From positions 1,364,001 through 1,428,000 of the forward strand of contig NC_019567.1 in NCBI RefSeq assembly GCF_000317895.1: DNA of 64,000 nt, written 5' to 3'. Under the pieces are notes generated by a model, which worked only from the letters and a program-made list of their open reading frames with translations, was not told the DNA's origin and did no database searches. The number at the start of each line of letters is the position of its first letter. Position 1 is the stretch's first letter. Position numbers and translations under genes: made by a program. Of the stretch, positions 60,692 through 64,000 are shown in pieces. The DNA is from Bdellovibrio bacteriovorus str. Tiberius. GTDB lineage: Bacteria > Bdellovibrionota > Bdellovibrionia > Bdellovibrionales > Bdellovibrionaceae.

Positions 60692-63600
60692 CTAGTGCCC
60701 CAGTTTTTCAAGCCGGCTTTCAATACGTTCCAAACGTTTTTTTAAGTCGGCATTTTCAGCTTTCACCGAAGCCAGCTCTCGGCTCTGTTTTTCCAGCAGG
60801 GTCTTTGTTTTTAGAGTGTCATCAAACCACAGACGGTACAGATCCTTGATCGCATTCACCACCGCCCAATGAATCGGGTCGACGTTCAGCTCAAGATAGC
60901 CGTCTTTACGCTGTTTCACGGCATCTGGAATGACCTTTTTTACTTCCTGGGCGATGAAGCCCGTTTTTTCAAAGTCAGAACCCAGACCCAGTGGATTGTC
61001 TTTTTTATAGCTGTAACGAACCGTGTGCAGCTTTAGAACTTCATTCAGGCCATATTCATAGTCGCCATGAATGTCTTTAAGACGAACATCTGAAGCATTC
61101 GTCCATGCCGTGCCCGTGGATAGACCTGCTGTGCCAACTACGTGCAGAGTATATCCCGGATTCGTGATCCCGAGGCCGACATTTCCATCTCTTAAGACAA
61201 TATCTTTTGGCGATGTTGTTCCTTTGAAGATGTAGTGTCCACCTGACGGTGCGCCGATTGAGCTTAAATCTGCGACAGTTGAGTGTTTGAAGTACATCGC
61301 AGCCCCGGTTCCGAGGCCCCCAATGTCGTCAGCCCCCACAAAGCCGATCTGTGCTTGGGATGATCCATTGCCACCACCGATGGCGCTGAAGTCTCCGACG
61401 ACTTTCAGTTTAAGTACAGAGTGTTCTCCGTCTCGAGGGGAGCTACCCAAATCCACGACAAGTTTGCTGTCTGGAGTGGTGGTTCCAATGCCGACGCTAC
61501 CACCGGCGGCCTGCATACCGATGTGGGCGTAAGTGCCGGCGTTATTTCCAGTTTGAAGCAGAATTGGACCAGCTGCTCCTGCGCCTGTGGCGTTGCCCGC
61601 AGTCATGCTGATTGAACCCGCATTTCCACCTTGCGCTCCCGATCCCGATGAAACCGTAACGTTACCGCCAGTTCTCGCTGTTGCTGTGCTGGCACCATTG
61701 GTGGCCGAAATTGAAATGGTTCCGCCATTGCCGTCTGTAGGAACTCCGCCGTACATCAGAATATTTCCGCCGGCTCCACTGGTGCTACCGCCAGTTCCTC
61801 CGCGGATAAAGACATTGGTCCCGCCCACGGTAGGCCCTGCGGATCCACCATAAACCAAGCGTGGGATGGACGGAGCGTCACTACTGCTTTCGCATACGAC
61901 GCAAGTTGCGCCATTACATTGCGAACCTGGTGACACATTTCCAAGCGGTTTCCAGTTTCCAGGGCAGGAGCCAGATCCTGAAACAAAGGCCACGCCTTCG
62001 GGGAAGCCCACGTCATAGGCTGGTGCCTGGCAGGCGACCATTGTGACGGTCAGGCCGCCCAGCGCTATGCCTCCGCCTGTAACAAACCCCAAACTCGTCC
62101 ATGAAGCAGGGCAGGCCATCATTGGAATAATTGAATTGGCGGGAATCAAAGCCGGTGTCGTCGGGCTTTGACAAAGCTTTGCGCTGCCACTGCCTGCGGG
62201 GGCCTGAATAGTGGGACCAGTGGGGCCTGCTCCGATTTGCTCTGTCCAACCAGTAGGGCAAGATTGGAAAACCATTTGTGAATTTGCCGGAACCGGAAGT
62301 CCGCTTCCCACAGAAACCCAACTGCCTCCGACGCAAACCTGAAACTTGCCTGTGGCGGAGTGATATTGGATTGTACCTGCACTTGCGGCATCACAGGAAC
62401 CTGCGGCGATACGAATCGAGCCGTTGATGTCCATAGTGGCTTTCGGATTTGTGGTCCCGATACCGATCGCACCGCTATAATCGATTCTCATTTTTTCGGT
62501 AAGTGTGCCGCCAATTCCCGTGCGAATGATATAAGCTCCGCGCTCGTTACCTGCGGTCGCGGAACTCCAGACAGCGCCGGCATCAGCGGCTAATGTTGAA
62601 ACTCCCGCATCGTTGGTTAAGTGGAACTGCTGAACAGCTCCGAACCCAGTATCAGCAGTGCCGCCACTGGCGGTGGCAAAAATACGAATCGGACCTGTTG
62701 AAATCGAGTTGTTGGTGCTGCCGGTGGTTCTGACATCAAAGCCTGTCGGGCTGGTTGATGCCACTTCAAGTTTCACCCCGGGATTTGTTGCGCCGATACC
62801 GACGTTCCCGCCGGGAAGGATGGTCATTGCCGCTGTGTTGTTGGCTTTTAATGTCAGACTTTGATTGTCGTTGGTGCCGATGGACGCGGCCACACCAAAA
62901 TTGTTGCCACCATTGGAGTAAAGACCTGTGGCACCTGTGATCGGAAGATCCGAAGAAGCGATCGTTCTGAATGTCGGAGTTGCTGAGCCGGTTGTCGGGC
63001 CCGCCAGGAAAGTATTGGCAGACTGCGCGGCAAAGTTGCTGCCCGAAATCGTGATGCTGGAACAAGCAAACGAATCAGATCCGGAAATCCACACCACCGC
63101 CTGGCCCGCCGTACAACTGCTGGAAGGCCATGGGCTGAGCGAGTTCACATTCAGTAAGTCAGTATAAACAAGTTTGTTCGCGGTCCAAGCCCCGGCATTC
63201 CAGCGCAAGGTCTGACCATTTACAGTTCCGTTAGTGATCGAAATCGCCGGAGTTGTAGAGGCAGTTGCAACAGCCAGTGGGGCTGAAGCCGAAACAGTCG
63301 TCACCGTGCCCGCATTGGGAGTGATCCATTTTAATCCTGTAGCTTCGGCGTTGTCTGCTGCCAGAATCTGTCCATTGCTGCCGACACCCAAGCGGGTGGA
63401 GCCTGTGGCATCCCGGGCAATGATATCACCCTTGGTGGTTAAAGGACTTAAGGCGTTGAATCCCGCGGTTGCCGTGGTTTGGCCCGTTCCACCTTTGTTG
63501 ACAGGAACCGCAGCCGAAAGATTTGCAGGATTGAGATTGGTCACAGCAGATCCATCGACATTCAGGATGACAGCACCCGAGGTGCCACCACCGGTCAGGC

Positions 63601-64000
63601 CGGTGCCAGCAATGACGTTGGTAATGGTGCCAGAGTTGCTGGTGTCTGCGGCAGGCGTCCATTTGCCACCAACGAATTTCAGGACCTCGCCCGCCGTTGG
63701 AGCAATTGCATCGACTTCAACACCTTTGATTTTATCAACCACGGTGGCACCTTGAGTGCCGCTGACATCACCGACCAGCGCGCCGGTGAAGCCCGCCGCA
63801 CTTCCACTGATGTTGCCATCGATCTTGGCGCCTGCGATAGTGCCGGTGATCTGGCTTTCTGTGATCTGGATATTATAGCAATCAAACTTGTTGGCCGGGG
63901 TGACGAACACCAGGGATTGCCCCGCGGTACAACTGGTCGGGAACATGGTTGTATCGACTTTGTTTGTGAGCTGGGTTGAAAGGCCCGCAACATCCGTGAT
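60692..64000 (-). CDS. Trimeric-fibre-like adhesin (MAT family) with S74 chaperone, fibre 2, 5' end outside
   Basis: The frame stays open to 64000, so the N-terminus and any signal peptide lie beyond the window; 1102 residues are visible. From the visible start come GNISGSAAGFTGALVGDVSG and related shaft units shared with fibre 1, then four GxGxTxPxxxLxV units, a Cys-rich region with three CPxxW units (SCPTGWTE, ACPASWTSL, SCPGNWKPLG; DNA about 61950-62280), a Gly-rich run of GGNVTVSSGSGAQGGNAG type, and a C-terminal S74 intramolecular chaperone (SDVRLKDIHGDYEYGLNEVL, FIAQEVKKVIPDAV) plus coiled coil. This layout matches the MAT prey-recognition fibres. The S74 domain normally self-cleaves after trimer folding. 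Confidence 0.87.
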   Translation of the reverse strand: MTDVAGLSTQLTNKVDTTMFPTSCTAGQSLVFVTPANKFDCYNIQITESQITGTIAGAKIDGNISGSAAGFTGALVGDVSGTQGATVVDKIKGVEVDAIAPTAGEVLKFVGGKWTPAADTSNSGTITNVIAGTGLTGGGTSGAVILNVDGSAVTNLNPANLSAAVPVNKGGTGQTTATAGFNALSPLTTKGDIIARDATGSTRLGVGSNGQILAADNAEATGLKWITPNAGTVTTVSASAPLAVATASTTPAISITNGTVNGQTLRWNAGAWTANKLVYTDLLNVNSLSPWPSSSCTAGQAVVWISGSDSFACSSITISGSNFAAQSANTFLAGPTTGSATPTFRTIASSDLPITGATGLYSNGGNNFGVAASIGTNDNQSLTLKANNTAAMTILPGGNVGIGATNPGVKLEVASTSPTGFDVRTTGSTNNSISTGPIRIFATASGGTADTGFGAVQQFHLTNDAGVSTLAADAGAVWSSATAGNERGAYIIRTGIGGTLTEKMRIDYSGAIGIGTTNPKATMDINGSIRIAAGSCDAASAGTIQYHSATGKFQVCVGGSWVSVGSGLPVPANSQMVFQSCPTGWTEQIGAGPTGPTIQAPAGSGSAKLCQSPTTPALIPANSIIPMMACPASWTSLGFVTGGGIALGGLTVTMVACQAPAYDVGFPEGVAFVSGSGSCPGNWKPLGNVSPGSQCNGATCVVCESSSDAPSIPRLVYGGSAGPTVGGTNVFIRGGTGGSTSGAGGNILMYGGVPTDGNGGTISISATNGASTATARTGGNVTVSSGSGAQGGNAGSISMTAGNATGAGAAGPILLQTGNNAGTYAHIGMQAAGGSVGIGTTTPDSKLVVDLGSSPRDGEHSVLKLKVVGDFSAIGGGNGSSQAQIGFVGADDIGGLGTGAAMYFKHSTVADLSSIGAPSGGHYIFKGTTSPKDIVLRDGNVGLGITNPGYTLHVVGTAGLSTGTAWTNASDVRLKDIHGDYEYGLNEVLKLHTVRYSYKKDNPLGLGSDFEKTGFIAQEVKKVIPDAVKQRKDGYLELNVDPIHWAVVNAIKDLYRLWFDDTLKTKTLLEKQSRELASVKAENADLKKRLERIESRLEKLGH

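Noticed and set aside
1-64000. CRISPR array, prophage or insertion sequence
   Set aside because: No regularly spaced direct repeats, transposase or integrase was found. The fibre proteins resemble phage tail fibres, but no other phage structural genes surround them.

Overview
The window (about 50% GC, densely coded on both strands, no rRNA, no insertion sequence, no CRISPR array) looks like a chromosomal segment of Bdellovibrio bacteriovorus or a close relative. Evidence for this is the pair of very large secreted trimeric-fibre-like proteins of the kind described as mosaic adhesive trimers (MATs) in this predator, orphan periplasmic solute-binding-like proteins, many secreted proteases and lipoproteins, and an attack-phase-like chemotaxis and motility signature. 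The species assignment is inference; no 16S rRNA or other marker is present.

Layout. 1-7 kb: end of a large unrecognised protein, an orphan solute-binding-like protein, a minus-strand ychJ / EVE-domain / dusC operon, then an SDR oxidoreductase and fumC. 7-16 kb: a conserved unknown, a zinc-ribbon protein next to a Rep-type helicase, a soluble Aer-like PAS receptor, an RluA pseudouridine synthase with a small membrane protein, and a ParA / charged-protein / bolA cluster. 16-24 kb: ettA, a DUF4010 membrane protein, fibre protein 1, a membrane histidine kinase and a DnaJ-domain protein. 24-31 kb: a histone-H1-like SWIB protein, map, ahcY, a chemoreceptor and a secreted thioredoxin-TPR protein. 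31-38 kb: an AlkC-like DNA repair protein, another solute-binding-like protein, orn, a receiver-only regulator, a periplasmic metal-binding protein, tRNA-Asp, a third solute-binding-like protein, small secreted proteins and a CoA-transferase. 39-50 kb: a haem-motif lipoprotein, a DHFR-like reductase, an L,D-transpeptidase, a trypsin-like lipoprotein, a BspA-like lipoprotein, a DUF4288 protein, an MFS pump, a subtilase and a secreted MsrB. 50-64 kb: an AT-rich SF1B helicase, an AHSA1 protein, a secreted unknown, a P1-type aminopeptidase, a parallel beta-helix protein, a DEAD-box helicase, glnS, a proline peptidase and fibre protein 2, which runs off the end of the window.

Housekeeping genes (fumC, ettA, map, ahcY, orn, glnS, tRNA-Asp) alternate with genes fitting a predatory life: prey-recognition fibres, sensory receptors, peptidoglycan and protein remodelling enzymes, and periplasmic binding proteins. 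Candidate sigma-28 (FliA-type) promoters precede the PAS receptor and the chemoreceptor, and a matching -10 element precedes fibre 1, suggesting a shared attack-phase programme. The most unusual items are two small genes of 38 and 45 residues, hairpins that overlap the ribosome binding sites of a parA-like gene and glnS, two large intergenic palindromes, a dispersed post-gene repeat, and a shared module between the two fibre genes.
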